Shown here: piece after piece, positions 12,931 to 25,164 of the stretch
Numbering within the stretch: position 1 is the stretch's first letter
Layout of the letters: each line of letters begins with the position of its first letter
Source: Rhipidocladum racemiflorum
Lineage: Eukaryota > Streptophyta > Magnoliopsida > Poales > Poaceae
Length of the DNA stretch: 64,000 nucleotides
Direction: 5' to 3'
Assembly (NCBI GenBank): GCA_036346355.1
Contig: CM070583.1
Coordinates: forward strand, 6,448,001-6,512,000
Translations under genes and position numbers: made by a program
The notes under the pieces: model-generated
What the model was told of the DNA's origin: nothing
What the model saw: only the letters and a program-made list of their open reading frames with translations
Database searches by the model: none

Positions 12931-13486
12931 TGTGGTAGTGATTAAGAAATTTTTTGTACAATTTTTTTGCCATTAAGAAAAATGTGGTCGGGCAGGAATC
13001 AATCCATTAACGATAATTCTTTGCAAATTCAGAGACCGCGAGATGTCTAAAATGACATACTATATTTGGAAGAACTGTGCTGCATAAGAAAATGATTGTT
13101 CTAGTTCTACCAATTTTTATGACCTTGTATGACATCTGGCAAAAAAAAAAACGTTAATTAGCGATGTTTATGAAAAGTTATGTTGTCATATTGGTCAATA
13201 ATAAATATATAAATAGACCTAACAATTGTAGATTTAATTAGTCAAAACAGGAGTCCTTAGTCATTTGAATACACAAACAAACCAACAGCCACACTCATTA
13301 ATCAATCACCAAGGCAATCTACCGCTTAAACATGCAAAAGCTATAGACCACCTAAAAGGTTTGCTTTGGTATTCTATTCCACTACACAAAGCAAAAGCGG
13401 CCTAGCCATACAACACAAGCTGATTATTCTTGGCAATATACAAGTACTTCATATAATTTGCAGCTATGAATACATGGTAGGACAAT

Positions 13487-13814
13487 GTTGTTTGTTGGTA
13501 TTACTCCATTTCTCTTTGGTTGGAGAGTGAGATGGAATGGAATGGTTCCATCCCTGATTTCAGGGATGGAATGGCTTCATCCTAGATTTCAGGGATGGAA
13601 TGGTTTCATCCCAGATTCTCATACATGGTCCACTGTCACTCTCACATTCCAAATGGGATGGATGCGTTCCAGAAAATTTTTAGAACCTGACTGTCCCGAA
13701 TCTAGAGAGAATATTCTCTTTTCTGGAACCAAGTCATCCTCAACTCTCCAACCAAACACTAGACTTGGTGGGATGGGATGGTTCCATTCCACTCCATCCC
13801 ACTAACCAAACAGA
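13487..13814. mobile_element. probable MITE with internal minisatellite
   Basis: The left end (ttgtttgttggta) and right end (reverse complement ttgtctgtttggttagtgg) are roughly inverted. Between them the word 'atttcagggatggaatgg' is repeated (13557-13574 and 13586-13603), flanked by diverged 'ttccatccc' and 'ttcatcccaga' copies. No clean TSD was read, so the boundaries are approximate. Confidence 0.45.
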
Positions 13815-14459
13815 CAAGCCTCTCTCTCTCTAGGTGGGGCATTGGCATGCATGTAGAGCATGCAATGCAAGCTTGTCTTGGTGCCGTACAGACATATACC
13901 AGTAGCATCCACTCTTTTGTTCCTACACCATCAACCTTTTCCTCTCTCTATGCTGTCAGCGAGGCTCATATCTCATTCACTCTCTCTAGTAAACTCCGGT
14001 TAAATCCGGTCACATATCCAATAAAAAAAAGAAATTTCAGTGAAATTTACCAAAGTCTTGCCGAAAATTCTAAAATACTATAACAATTTGATTTTTTTTT
14101 TCATTTTTTTATTCTGCCGTGATTATGAATCTCGGAGGGAGTCGAAATCCGCCGGGATTTTGATCCTTAGTTTGTTTGGTAAGTTATGCATAATACTCAG
14201 AAAAGAGAAGGAAACAAATATGAACAAAAGAGAGAAAATAACATTAAAGATCCATGCACGCATTATAATTTTCAATAATAACACAACAAATATGCCTTAT
14301 AAAAATAAAGAGAGTACAAAAATAGCAAATAACCAAGGATTGTAACCTACTGATTGACAACAAATTAATTACAGCCTAAGTGATGATATTTTGTAGAATG
14401 AATCTATTTAATGGCGTATTGTCAATCTGTTTATCCAAATCCGTGTGCACAAATGCGCA

Positions 14460-14866
14460 AATAGGGATAGCAAAAATACTCGTGGGTCCGGGTCCGGGTC
14501 TAAATTTGGACCCACGAGTATATTACTTCGGGTCCGAGTCCGGGTCTGGGTCTCATTTCGGACCCGTGGGTACCTAGATCCAAACCCAATGAAGCACTGA
14601 CATGTGGGCCACCACCGTATCCACTGAGGTGCTGCTAAAGTGCTGCTGTTTTTTCTACTGAAACACTGCTCAAGTGCTACTGTAATGCTGCTTTAGGTGC
14701 TGCTATTTTTGTTGCTGAAACAACTGAGCTGATGTACTGCTTTGTTGTTCGGGTCCGGGTACCCGGTCAGGTCTGGGTAACCGTCGGGTCTGAGTTTGGA
14801 TCCAGGTTTGGACCCGTGACTGACTTCGGGTTCAGGTCCGGGTCCAAACTTCGGGTCTAAAGTCCG
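14460..14866. repeat. GGGTCC-rich region, likely hAT-related MITE
   Basis: It begins 'atagggatagcaaaaatact' and is filled with degenerate CGGGTCCGGGT / GGACCCG words at both edges (14481-14575 and 14750-14865). This arrangement is common in grass hAT-type elements whose ends are simple hexamer arrays. I could not fix a TSD. Confidence 0.5.
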
Positions 14867-14899
14867 AATTCACAGAGGTTGTACCCTGAAGTACTTGGA

Positions 14900-16169
14900 C
14901 CTGCTGCCATCCTATGCGCAATACTGTGGTTTCCCTAGAAAAGACATTTGTAGGAAACCCCTCACACTTCTCCAACCTAACCAAAAAGGCACACGCGCAC
15001 AGGTCACACCGTCAGGCTACCAGCCCAGCCGCCACCTTGCAGGCTGTCCTTTATATTCGCAGGATGCAATCCCTCCTCCCTTCCTGGTGATCTCCGAATT
15101 TGCATCTCAGATTCCGAGCTCTCCCCACCATCCATATATCCGAGGATTTCCCCTCCTCGAATCCGTCGCGAAGGCACTGCCTTTAACAGTTCTTGCCGCG
15201 ATTTGAGAGGGTTCTTGGAGCGGAGCCGGCCGGTTTGACCCCAAGAAGAGGTTGCTCTTTGGTTTGTTCTTTCGATCCTGCAAAGTTGTTTTTCTTTTTA
15301 AAAAATTCTGTAAGGACGGTGGATGATCCTATCGCCGGGTAGTCCCTCCCCGACGAGGTCGCCGACGCCGGCCGCCGAAACCGCCCGCTGTTCAATCCGC
15401 AGCCATCCCGTCTCCGACACCTATGTTACTCAGCCGGCGACCATCACCGGCGGCTAGCGCCGGCGCCTTGCAGCTCTACTACCCGCCCCACCACCACCTC
15501 GTCGCGTCCCGTACCATCCATCTTCGTCCCCTGGCTCCTGTCCCTCGCGGTGTCGGTTTTTTGTTCCATTTGTTTTGGTACTTTTGATCCAAAACTAATC
15601 TTTTTTTTGTGTGTGGGGTGGTAAAAGATGGATGCTTTGCATGCAAAATCCCCCAAATTAGATAATTAGATCATGAGCGTTTGCAAGGAGGGAAGGTGAT
15701 GTCATTACGTGTAGATCACCGGGCGAAAACGACTAGCTTGTCAAGAATTTGTCCTCATCTAGAATTTTAGCTTTTTAGCATTTGGGGATTTATCGGTGGT
15801 CTAGGTGATAACTTAGCCGTGCAGGAATTATGTAGTACTTTCGTTTGATAATTTTAGTAGCTTAAGAAGAAAGGTAAGTGATTGGAACATGGAACATGCA
15901 TAGTTGATTCATTCATTTGATCACCGCAAGCAAAGCGTGTATCTGGGGAATTATAGAAATTTCTTTCAAGCAGCTCTTCGAGGAAAGTTGTTTCATGTCA
16001 CTTTCTATCTGGTGCTAATACAATTCAATTGATCACCTTAAAGAATGTTTTTATCGGAAGGATAATTAGAATCTCTTTTAAGAAGCCGTTTGAGAAAGTT
16101 TTAATGTCACTTTTTATCTGTATTTCACCTGCTGCCATCTAAGTACTTCTTGGTTGCTCTGCAGAAGCC
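14900..16169 (+). promoter_or_regulatory. GPT promoter, 5' leader and leader intron (candidate)
   Basis: A TATA-like tttatatt lies at 15050-15057 upstream of a CT-rich, GC-balanced stretch (15080-15480) typical of a grass 5' leader. A strong acceptor, 'tggttgctctgcag', ends at 16164, only five bases before the ATG at 16170. The leader therefore probably contains an intron of several hundred bases. I could not choose the donor by eye. No cis-elements are assigned. Confidence 0.5.
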
Positions 16170-19100
16170 ATGATACCTGCTGTGAAGCTCTCTCCAGCTC
16201 CTGTGACCTTCTCTGGCACCAACCTACGGTCTAAATCAGCTTCGGTTCCAGCCGTCTCCAGTCTCAAAGCCTCCAAATTTGTGGTCTCCTCCCTTAGACC
16301 GCTCTACCTTGCACCGCTAGATGGCCCACGCACTGCTGAGCTGAAGCTTCGGAGGCAGCCGCTTGAGTTCCAATGTGCAGCTTCTGCAGCTGATGACAAG
16401 GAGTCCGAGACTGAGGTGGTGCCAATCCGCTCTGAAGCTGCACAGAGGTTAAAGATCTCAATCTATTTCGTGACTTGGTGGGCGCTTAATGTGATCTTTA
16501 ACATCTATAACAAGAAGGTTCTCAATGCTTTCCCTTACCCTTGGCTCACCTCCACGCTATCCCTAGCCTGTGGCTCTGCGATGATGCTTGTCTCATGGGC
16601 CACCCGCCTCGTCGAGGCCCCCAAGACTGACTTAGATTTCTGGAAAGTGCTTTTCCCGGTGAGTTGGATATTTTCTTATTATTTGCTTTTTGTTGTGTTG
16701 ACTTGTGAAAGCTTGAATGATTTTGGTTATTTTCATTGATGAAGGTTGCAGTGGCTCATACGATTGGGCATGTTGCTGCGACTGTGAGCATGTCGAAGGT
16801 GGCAGTGTCATTCACACACATTATCAAAAGTGCAGAGCCCGCATTCAGTGTTTTGGTGTCAAAGTTTGTTCTTGGGGAGACATTTCCAGTGCCAGTATAT
16901 CTTTCCCTTGTTCCGATCATTGGTGGTTGTGCTCTAGCTGCTGCGACAGAGCTGAACTTTAATATGGTTGGTAAGTATAAACAAATATAAATTGTTAAGT
17001 TGACACTCTCCCTGCAGTTGGTTTAGAAATTGATGGGCATTCTGCTTTGAATCATTACACAAAAGTGTAGCTGTGAGTTAGCTGAGGTGGTCCATTTACA
17101 ACTGCGTTAATAATCAATATCTTTAATTCTTCTGAACACAAAATGACTTCTTGTTTGATTCTTTTGCTCTATCTGGATTTACGTGATTTTCAAGAACTAT
17201 GTGCTTCAGATTTTAAACTTATGAAACAATAACTGATTGATAGGTAGAATCTGACCTTGTTTATTTTAAGTTAATAGATACAGAACTTACACTTGTATAT
17301 TCTTCTTTCTACCAGAAGATACGTGCTTAAAACCCTGTTCTCTCATTCCTTCCTGAAGTTTCCTGTTTAGACTTAAGAATCAGACGAAACAGGAGTCATA
17401 ACTCATAAGCAATTTTGCAATTGTTTACAATGGTCTTGGTCATGTTAGGTGTGGCTTCTCTTGTTCTCTCTTCTTGATGTTAACAGTTACCTTTTGACCT
17501 CCCACCAGGATTTATGGGTGCCATGATATCAAACCTTGCATTTGTTTTCCGCAACATCTTCTCGAAGAGGGGCATGAAGGGGAAATCCGTCAGTGGCATG
17601 AATTACTATGCCTGCCTGTCAATAATGTCCCTGGTCATACTCACACCATTTGCTATCGCTATGGAGGGCCCCCAAATGTGGGCTGCTGGTTGGCAAAAGG
17701 CTCTTGCAGATGTTGGCCCTAATGTTGTCTGGTAAAAAAATAAAGCGTTCTGCAATTTTTCTTGCAGTCACTATATTGTAGATTGTAATTTTGTACTTTA
17801 AATACATGAGGCAACTTGAAATGGTCGTCACATTCCTGCCATTTTAAGAGAGACTGAGAGATCATATCAATACTTTAGAGACATATTTTATCCACTTACA
17901 GGACCGTTGTTTTTACTATTCTGCTGGACATTCATGTTGGACTTTTGGTAGCTCTTTTATACTAGAGCATATACTATATATCACAACATGAAGTAATTAT
18001 TATTTTTTTATGTTGTAAATATTTGATTTATGTCTGCATTTATACTAGAGCATATATCACAACATGAAGTATTTATTGTTTTTTTCGATGTTGTAAATGT
18101 TGAATGATATAGGTGGGTTGCTGCACAGAGCGTGTTCTACCACTTGTATAACCAGGTGTCCTACATGTCTCTGGATGAGATTTCTCCATTGACGTTTAGC
18201 ATTGGCAATACAATGAAGCGCATATCAGTAATTGTTTCATCAATCATTATCTTCCACACACCTGTCCTTCCTGTCAATGCACTAGGAGCTGCTATTGCCA
18301 TCCTTGGCACATTCATTTATTCGCAGGTAACTTTGGTTGCTTTAATATTTCATTTTGGCTGTACTTGCTCTGTATTGACTGAATTGAACTTTTGTTTTTG
18401 CTGAACTAGGGAAAGAGCAAAACTTTGTTTGTGTAGTGTTTAGTACTTTCCACTGGTCTATCTGTGTCCACAAATGTGGTCCATGACATAGAAGCGCAGA
18501 AATAGATAGAGCTTAATTTCTTAACATAGTTACTTTTAGATCCTTGTTGGTCCATTGTTAGGATGGATTGCTCTGAGGGTCGGTAAGTGTTATTTTAGTA
18601 ATAACTATAATTAGATAACAAAGAGGAACTGTTACGGCCTTGCTTTCGTATTGGGGTAAACACCGCCAGCCGAGGAGGCGCCAGTGGCGCAGAGAAGAAG
18701 AGAGGGGAGGAAGGAATTTCTTTATCCCTTGATTAGAATGGTGCGGCTCCTCTCTTTATATAGATGAGGATAGCCCCTAACAACATGGAAACTATCTTAT
18801 CTTATCACTAAAGATAAGATAATATCTACTATCCAAATATGAAGATATGCATATAATCATTCCTAATATGAAGATACACATCTAACTATTTCTAATATTA
18901 AGATATGCTGTAGGTAGCCTTCCTTACGTGCAACCCCCCTATCGGACATGGCTACCCATGGGCTCATGCCCATGACACTTTGCCACCTTTTGCAAGATAG
19001 CTCGCCCTTGAGCTGTGGCGGCTAAGGATGAAGCTCGTCGTGACCCCACGTTGAAGATAAGTGGCATCGTCGAAGCTGCGTTGGGTGGGGGATTTGTCGC

Positions 19101-21135
19101 TTTGGCCAGGAGGTGGTGGTGCTGCCGATGTTGAGGAAGAGACCAGTGACATGGGGAATCAATGCGGGGTGGCAGTGTCACTCTTCCCATCATGGAAAAC
19201 TACCATGGTTGGTGGAATGCAAGAACGTCTCTGCCCCCCACATGGCACTTGTTGCATTCCACACCTTCGAAAGCATGGCGTCGGTCAGCGACGAGTAGAC
19301 GGTTGACAAATTGCAGCGGTCTTCTCCTTTGGCAAAGGAGACAAGTACAGCGTGGCTGTAAGAGGAGGTTTCACCTGTGGTGGTGGTGGTGGTAGTGGAG
19401 TCGGTGGTGTTGCCATCGGTGATGATGTTGGCACAGGTTGCAACGTTGGCGGCTACACACGAGCATCTTGGTTGCTGAATGTTGCAGTGCGGACAGCCAC
19501 CACTTCGGCTTGCTCACCGAACATCACTTTCTCCAAGTGTGCAATCCGCATATCGTGGTTGTCGAGGCTGTTGTTGATGATGACAAGTTGCACTGCGATC
19601 TGATCTAACTTGGCACCGAAAGTCTTGGAATTGAAACCCTCATCACCTATCACGGTGGAAAGGGCTACAATTGGCTCTGATACCAAGTTGTTATGGCCAT
19701 GCTGCCATGGTTGTCCAGGCGTACTTGGCGACCATGGTGATTGGTAGGCACCTGGACGCCATGGCGTCTTCAAGGTGAGGTGCGGCGAGTGACATTAAGA
19801 CGAGTAACAACACAAGCACAAACATTCACAACACAAGCACAACAGCAGATCAACATAGGGCAGAGGAGCAAATCAACAGACGACAGAGGGCATAGGAGTA
19901 GACGCAGAGGGTAGACCGGTAGAGGAAGAAGGGGACTCAGGGGAGCTGACCAGACTCCTCGGCGGCCGTCGCAACTAGGGGGGCGGCTACGGTTGCAGGC
20001 GGCAACGACTAGGGTTGAAGGAGCAGCCGAGCTCGTCGTCCTCTGCCGATCTTGAAAGGAAAACGATGCCGTAGGGAGTGAAGGAGGGATGGGAGCTCCT
20101 CGGCGGCTGGCAAAATTAGGGACAGTGGCTACGGTTGTAGGCGGCAGCTAGGGTTGAAGGAGCAGCCGAGCTCGTCATCCTCTGCCCCCTTTGTGACCCC
20201 TCAATCGAACTCGAAAGGAACACAAGCTGACCCCTCCGCGATTTATCTGACCTTGGCCCCAATCAGCTGGCCAAGTCGGGCTCCTAGAGCCTCGTCGTGG
20301 ACGGCGAGCGGACGCCATGGACGCCGCAAAGTTCCAGACACCCACCTACAGCTCCAAAACGAGGCGAGCACCCATGCACCCAGCCAGCAGCGCTAGGACA
20401 CCAAGGCGTCGCCTTGGCGACGTCGTAACAACCATGGTTATGGCCTTGTTTTCATAATGGGGTAAACACCACCAGCCGAGGAGGCGCTGGTGGTGTAGAG
20501 AATAAGAGGGGAGCAAGGCAACGGCGTAACAACCCCTATCTTGTTTTCATAATGGGGTAAACACCACCAATCGAGGAGGTGCTGGTGGTGTAGAGAAGAG
20601 GAGAGGAAGGAATTTATTTATTCCTTATTAGAATGGTGCAGCTCCTCTCTTTATATAGATGAGTTAGTCCCTAACAATATAGAAACTATCTTATCTAATG
20701 CAACCAATCACTAAAGATAAGATAATATCTATACTATCCAAATATGAAGATATGCATCTAATCATTTCTAATATGAAGATATGCATATAACTATTCGTAA
20801 TATGAAGATTTACTGCTGGTAGCCTTGCGTGCAGCCCCCGTAATGGGATGTGGCTACCCATGGGCCCATGCCCATGACAGGAACCTTCAGACGGTTTCTT
20901 ACTGCATGATAAATAAACAGATGAGATAGTATAACGTTATTGGAAATATCTGCTAGGAACAAATAGTTTACCAAACTGGAAAGATTAAATTGTAGAAAAC
21001 TTAAGGGAATACAGAAATCTGGATAAACTTCTATTGCATTGATTTTAATGCTTCCGGTGACATCCGTCTAACTAAAGTAATTTTTGTTGAAGTTGACATT
21101 TTCTTTACTTTATTCTGATGCAGGCAAAGCAGTGA
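16170..21135 (+). CDS. GPT: plastid glucose-6-phosphate/phosphate translocator (five exons)
   Basis: Inner-envelope antiporter exchanging glucose 6-phosphate for phosphate, feeding starch and pentose-phosphate pathways in heterotrophic plastids. Exons read by GT-AG sites and frame: 16170-16658, 16745-16970, 17509-17731, 18113-18326, 21124-21135. They join to 388 codons including the stop (387 aa), the usual family length. Residues 1 to about 70 are Ser/Ala/basic-rich, fitting a chloroplast transit peptide. From about residue 92 the triose-phosphate-translocator fold begins (KISIYFVTWWALNVIFNIYN, then KKVLNAFPYPW). Later signatures are GHVAATVSMSKVAVSFTHII, GNTMKRISVI and the C-terminal IYSQAKQ. 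The last exon adds only three codons. Intron 4 is 2,797 bp because it holds the 2,250-bp LTR element at 18630-20879. GPT is preferred over the TPT, PPT and XPT relatives on overall resemblance; paralogue number is not assigned. Confidence 0.93.
18630..20879 (-). mobile_element. non-autonomous LTR retrotransposon in GPT intron 4
   Basis: Bounded by a 5-bp TSD GGAAC (18625-18629 and 20880-20884). On the minus strand it starts TGTCATGGGCATGGG and ends CCGTAACA. The left copy of the LTR is 18630-18977 (348 bp). The right LTR runs to 20879; its homologous part starts near 20437 and contains a roughly 96-bp internal duplication. A primer-binding site matching TTGGTATCAGAGCC lies on the minus strand at about 19687-19673, next to a short TGTTATGGCC LTR end at 19689. 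Downstream of it a gag-N-terminus-like open frame (to 19453) contains INNSLDNHDMRIAHLEK. There is no pol. It is antisense to GPT. Confidence 0.8.
19699..20436. mobile_element. candidate insertion (9-bp TSD) inside the LTR
   Basis: GTTATGGCC occurs at 19690-19698 and again at 20437-20445, flanking 738 bp that has no counterpart in the other LTR of this element. The ends share CATGGTTGT and GGCGAC words in inverted order, suggesting short TIRs. A 9-bp duplication fits a Mutator-type insertion. The interior is GC-rich and contains a diverged direct duplication ('agggttgaaggagcagccga' at about 20011 and 20151), which could be captured genic DNA. An alternative is rearrangement of the LTR itself. 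Confidence 0.45.
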
Positions 21136-21357
21136 GGTTAAGATGTTGGTAAGGTCACGGCCATGGATGAAGAATGTCTGCAGAATCAGTAGCAAGCACT
21201 GATGCTAATTTTGCTTGTGCAAGTATCTTGTAGATATAGGGATAGGTTTTCATATGAGAGGCGATAATAATAATGGGCTATGTTGCTGTTTTCTTGTTAT
21301 TTGTTAAATCACAAACTGAACTCCAGAGGCTTTGAACTGTTGCCGAGTGTATCTTGA

Positions 21358-21363
21358 AATAAA
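21358..21363 (+). terminator. GPT polyadenylation signal (candidate)
   Basis: AATAAA lies 223 bp after the GPT stop codon in a T-rich 3' region. This is a plausible distance for a plant 3' UTR; the cleavage site is not determined. Confidence 0.5.
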
Positions 21364-21432
21364 AACTGTACGGTAATTTGTCCGTGCTGTTTCATTCTGG
21401 CAAGGTAACTGTCATCCAAGAGACCAAGACCC

Positions 21433-21578
21433 TGTTTGGTGGTCTTAATAGTACCGTTCTTATCGGTAAATCAATGAGAGATCACAAACATGGTTCTCAT
21501 TGGTAAATCAATGAGATCACAAACATGGTGTTATTCTCAGCACGGTTTCCTGTTATGCAAATCTTGAGATTATTATTT
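21433..21578. repeat. dispersed duplicate, copy A (partner 25057-25166)
   Basis: The words 'tttggtggt', 'aatagta', 'gatcacaaacatggtgttat' and 'gcaaatcttgagattattat' occur in the same order here and at 25057-25166. Copy A has an extra internal duplication of 'gtaaatcaatgaga..atcacaaacatggt'. It lies just past the GPT poly(A) signal and could be a shared transposon fragment. Confidence 0.65.
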
Positions 21579-22139
21579 GCAGATGACCTGGGGCAACAAA
21601 GATCTTTGATGTTTCCAACTGTTGCTGCCAATTTGTGTTTTTTCCTTCTCGCCAGATTAATTGTTTCGGAATGCAGATTAAAGTGCTGCAGTTTGTATGA
21701 TGTGCTTAAATTCTGAATGCCTGCAGGCACATAGTTCTTATTGACACCTGGAATCTGAAATTCTGAATGATTTGGCTAAATTCTGAATGCCTGCAGCACA
21801 TCTCAACCAAAATTCTGAATCCCCAGACTGATATTTTCACGTATCCCAGTGCTGAGCGGATCAGAGTTGTCATTTTTTTTTACAAAAGCAGAGCACAGTT
21901 GACACCCTGGAAGGCTTGAACCCCCATCTCTGCATTTCAGCATGCTTGAAAGTTGAAGTTGAAATAACAACCAGCAAGATTGCAACAGAGCCTCTGGGCT
22001 GCGGACAACATTTTAGTGCTAATACAACAAAGATTCTTTGCCGCCTCTTAAAATTCGATGCTCGTTTTGAAATGACTTGTCAAATCGAGGTTGCAAAGCA
22101 TTTTGGTACTAGGTTGCAAACCTTCATCACTGTTTTAAC

Positions 22140-23200
22140 CTAAGAGTTTCAGTCTTAGACCATCTCCAAGCCTTTCCCGTCCCCGCTCCCGTTCCCCTCG
22201 GCATGGGAAAGATAGGGCGTGGGAAAGGAATGCGCTGCTCCAAGCGAGTCCCGTCGCGCAAGGGAATCGTTCGGGATAGGAGAGAGGATCCCATGGAGGC
22301 GGGGTCTGCTGTAGCTTCCCTTCGCACTGTTCGCAAGCGTTGACGAGCAACGAACTCGGTCTCGCGCCACGGCAAAGAAGCAGCGACTGGAGGAGCGGTG
22401 CTTCGGGGTTTCCATCGACGCTGCCGTTCAGCTTCACCGTGCGGCAAGGCACGACCGGACAACGGGGTGGAGAGGCGAAGGTATTGCCGATTGTCCATGG
22501 TTCTCGTGATTGTGAAAGTAAGGTTTCGATTTGGGGAAGAAATAACCGGGTTGGGGGATCGATCTGTGAAACCAATTTGGGGGGAAACGTGAAATACTCG
22601 ATTGACTGGTCTTCCAAGACGGATCTCGTGTATCCATTGAGGGTATGGATTGGGGGGAGACCAATTAGTGCAACAACATTTGGGGGAAACGTGATGTGGT
22701 GGATGGAGTCCAATTCGGAGATAGAAAAGGTCATTGGTTTGAGGGTTTCGATTTGGGGCCGAATCATGTTTATGGTTGACCGATTTGGTTTAGGGTATGC
22801 TGAAACCATTGAATGCCCCCCTGTTTTTTTCGATGGGAGTATTTCATTCTCCCAGCAGTAGTTTGTTCAGACTCCATGCCAACCTGTTGCACTACTGAAT
22901 CACTCGAATGGAATGTAGATAGTGCACAACTCGCACGAAATGAGATTGGTTATATATGTGGCTATTGTCCAGTAATATGTGCATATAATTGTCCAGTTCG
23001 TTGGTGTCATTGTAGCCGCAACATTGCTGTGGTTTTAGCACTGTGTTGAGGATCAGTATGTTGTTTGCAAGTATAATTGTAGCACTTCACATATTGTGTT
23101 GGATGTGTGTGGTTCAGACATATCAAATTGTGCTATTAGGGCATGGCTGCATTATTGTCAATTGGTAGTGTCTATGGTAAAAGTCTTGAGCACAATGAAG
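22140..23200. other. GC-rich, transposon-like block without a convincing gene
   Basis: It begins with 'agaccatctccaagcc' followed by CCCGTCCCCGCTCCC-like sequence, a style seen at ends of grass DNA transposons. Between 22500 and 22770 the word 'ttcgatttggggaagaaata' and relatives ('tttgggggaaacgtgatg') recur. Open frames on both strands here look like composition effects. I found no TIR partner. Confidence 0.35.
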
Positions 23201-23214
23201 CAATTCACTTTTAG

Positions 23215-23568
23215 ATGGACGCGCAAAAGCTTCGGAAGGTCATCTCCAAGCTACGAATGATGCTTGAGGACAAGGCCGACGACCTCAGGAAGGTCATTGG
23301 AGAGAACTTCTGTGCCAGCGATGATAGTTGGGGCTACGACATGAACATGACTCTTCTACAAGTTGACACGATAGTGGAGAGCTTGATGCAAATGTCGTTG
23401 GACACTGTAGAGTATGGGGATCTCCCTGGTGGCAGTGAGGAGGATGAGGACATAGAGGTTGACGATGATGGTTCGCCTCACATTGCCGACTCGGATGACG
23501 TTAGTCTGGACTTGTGTGACAATAGCGATTGGTCGGTGGAGTCCGATCGTTCCTGGCACTTGGGATAG
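23215..23568 (+). CDS. hypothetical small acidic protein (117 aa)
   Basis: An intact 117-codon frame starts with ATG after an in-frame AT-rich leader. The N-terminal third is basic and likely helical (KLRKVISKLRMMLEDKADDL). The rest is strongly acidic (EEDEDIEVDDDG, then Asp/Ser-rich) and ends SWHLG. No signal peptide or membrane segment is seen. I do not recognise the family. It follows a transposon-like block, so it may be an accessory ORF of a DNA transposon or a captured exon. Codon use looks coding-like, with a GC-rich third position relative to its AT-rich surroundings, but expression is unknown. Confidence 0.4.
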   Translation: MDAQKLRKVISKLRMMLEDKADDLRKVIGENFCASDDSWGYDMNMTLLQVDTIVESLMQMSLDTVEYGDLPGGSEEDEDIEVDDDGSPHIADSDDVSLDLCDNSDWSVESDRSWHLG

Positions 23569-23984
23569 GTTTAGTACGGATTGGATGATGCTTTTATGTG
23601 ATGTACTGTCATTTCAATGTGCAATGTGTTGAACCTTTTATGTTGTCGTCCTGTTCACGGTACTGAACACATGTCGTATGTGTGCGTGCTGTATGAACTT
23701 ATGATTTGTGAAGGTTTTGCTTGAAGCAATGTTTTAATCATGGTTTGAAAGTGGTGTCTTGTTACACCACTTCTGTCATGTTGATTACGAATGCTGAACT
23801 TCTGATGCTTCGGTTAAACTTTATGTTTCCAGTATGTTTCTGATGCTTCGGTCATAAGCCAACCATGCCGGCACTTCAACTTATTTCTGAGGCATGGTAT
23901 GGATGGTGATAATCTGTATTGGTTGAGTAACCGAAGTACATATAATGTCTGAAATGGTAGTTGTGAATGTGTATGGTTGGCTTA

Positions 23985-24105
23985 ACAATATATATGCTCA
24001 ATTCATCAGACTGGAACGCCGGTGGTCAATTTATATGCTCAATTCATCTGTCTGGGACGCCATGAATTTATATGCTCAATACATCGGACTGGAACGCCAG
24101 GCATC
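23985..24105. repeat. three imperfect copies of a ~40-bp repeat
   Basis: The unit 'tatatgctcaattcatc..actggaacgcc' occurs at about 23992, 24031 and 24068 with small changes and variable spacers. Non-coding. Confidence 0.6.
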
Positions 24106-24370
24106 CTGAAATCATCGCACTGGAACATCTAGCAGTTTTCTCTGTACTTCATGTTGAGCATCTGTATTGACCACTGGCAACGACGGGCACTATACTGATT
24201 AGAATTGTGTTCCTTTTAGTGATGATGCTGTGGCCATTATTTTACTTTACAAAGTGCTCATCTTTACAAATGCATATAAATTGTGTGGACTCTGTTGAAC
24301 TCTTGTTTTTTCTTCTTGATTGACTTTGGACTCTGTTGAACTCTTCAATCGAGAGAGTTCGGCCAGTTAA

Positions 24371-24731
24371 GGCCATGTTTGAATGGGCTAAAACTAATTG
24401 TTAGCCAGCTAATAATTAGCCCATCTAAAATTAGCCCAGGGCTGTTTGGATACATAGTTAATGGTTGGGCTAATTTCTTAGAAAAGTCATGTCTGCCCCT
24501 CATAACAGCACGGGTGAGGAAGTGAGGATAAGGCCAGCGCAAGGGTATTTCAGACCTTTACCAGCGTGTTACCTGCTATTAGCCCAAATTAGCTCCCACC
24601 CACAAGCTAATAGGCTAATTGTTAGCTGAGAGGTTGGCTAAAAATTAGCCCACCTATTAGTCTTCCTGTTTGGATAGACTAGGGCTAATTTTTAGCCAGC
24701 TAACAATTAGCCCAGGGATCCAAACATGGCC
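24371..24731. mobile_element. Tourist-like MITE (361 bp)
   Basis: Termini GGCCATGTTTGAATGGGCTA and (right end, reverse complement) GGCCATGTTTGGATCC, with TAA on both sides (24368-24370, 24732-24734). Subterminal GCTAACAATTAGCC words form extended inverted repeats. No ORF. Confidence 0.85.
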
Positions 24732-25164
24732 TAAATTAGGGGTTTACTCTTAACACTATTTTTTTAGGGGGAAAGTATTATTACTCCAATCATAAATAGT
24801 TATCATTTTGAACATGTGTAATCAAACTTTTGAAACTTTGACTATCAATATTTTTTAAATATTTAAATTAGATACATAAAAATTATGTGTAGATTTGTCT
24901 CCAAAAGTACTTTTATAAATTATAATTTTATTTAGTTTTATAAATATATTATAATAAAAATTAGTGGCTAGAGCTGTGTTTTGAACACCGTGTCGATATC
25001 CAAAACGATAGCTGTGACGAGAGGAAGTATTATAGAAGATTTAATACAAACCAAGTTTGGTGGTTTTAATAGTACTGTTCTCATTTGTAAATCAACGAGA
25101 TCACAAACATGGTGTTATTCTCAACGTGGTTTCCTGTTATGCAAATCTTGAGATTATTATTTTA

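Noticed and set aside
13485..13805. 106-codon frame with repeated Trp/Gly/Met segments
   Set aside because: It is the translation of the minisatellite in a MITE, not a gene.
22135..22809. Long open frame on the minus strand (224 codons)
   Set aside because: Overlaps a plus-strand open frame of similar length in GC-rich, internally repetitive DNA; composition is Pro/Ser-rich with no recognisable domain.
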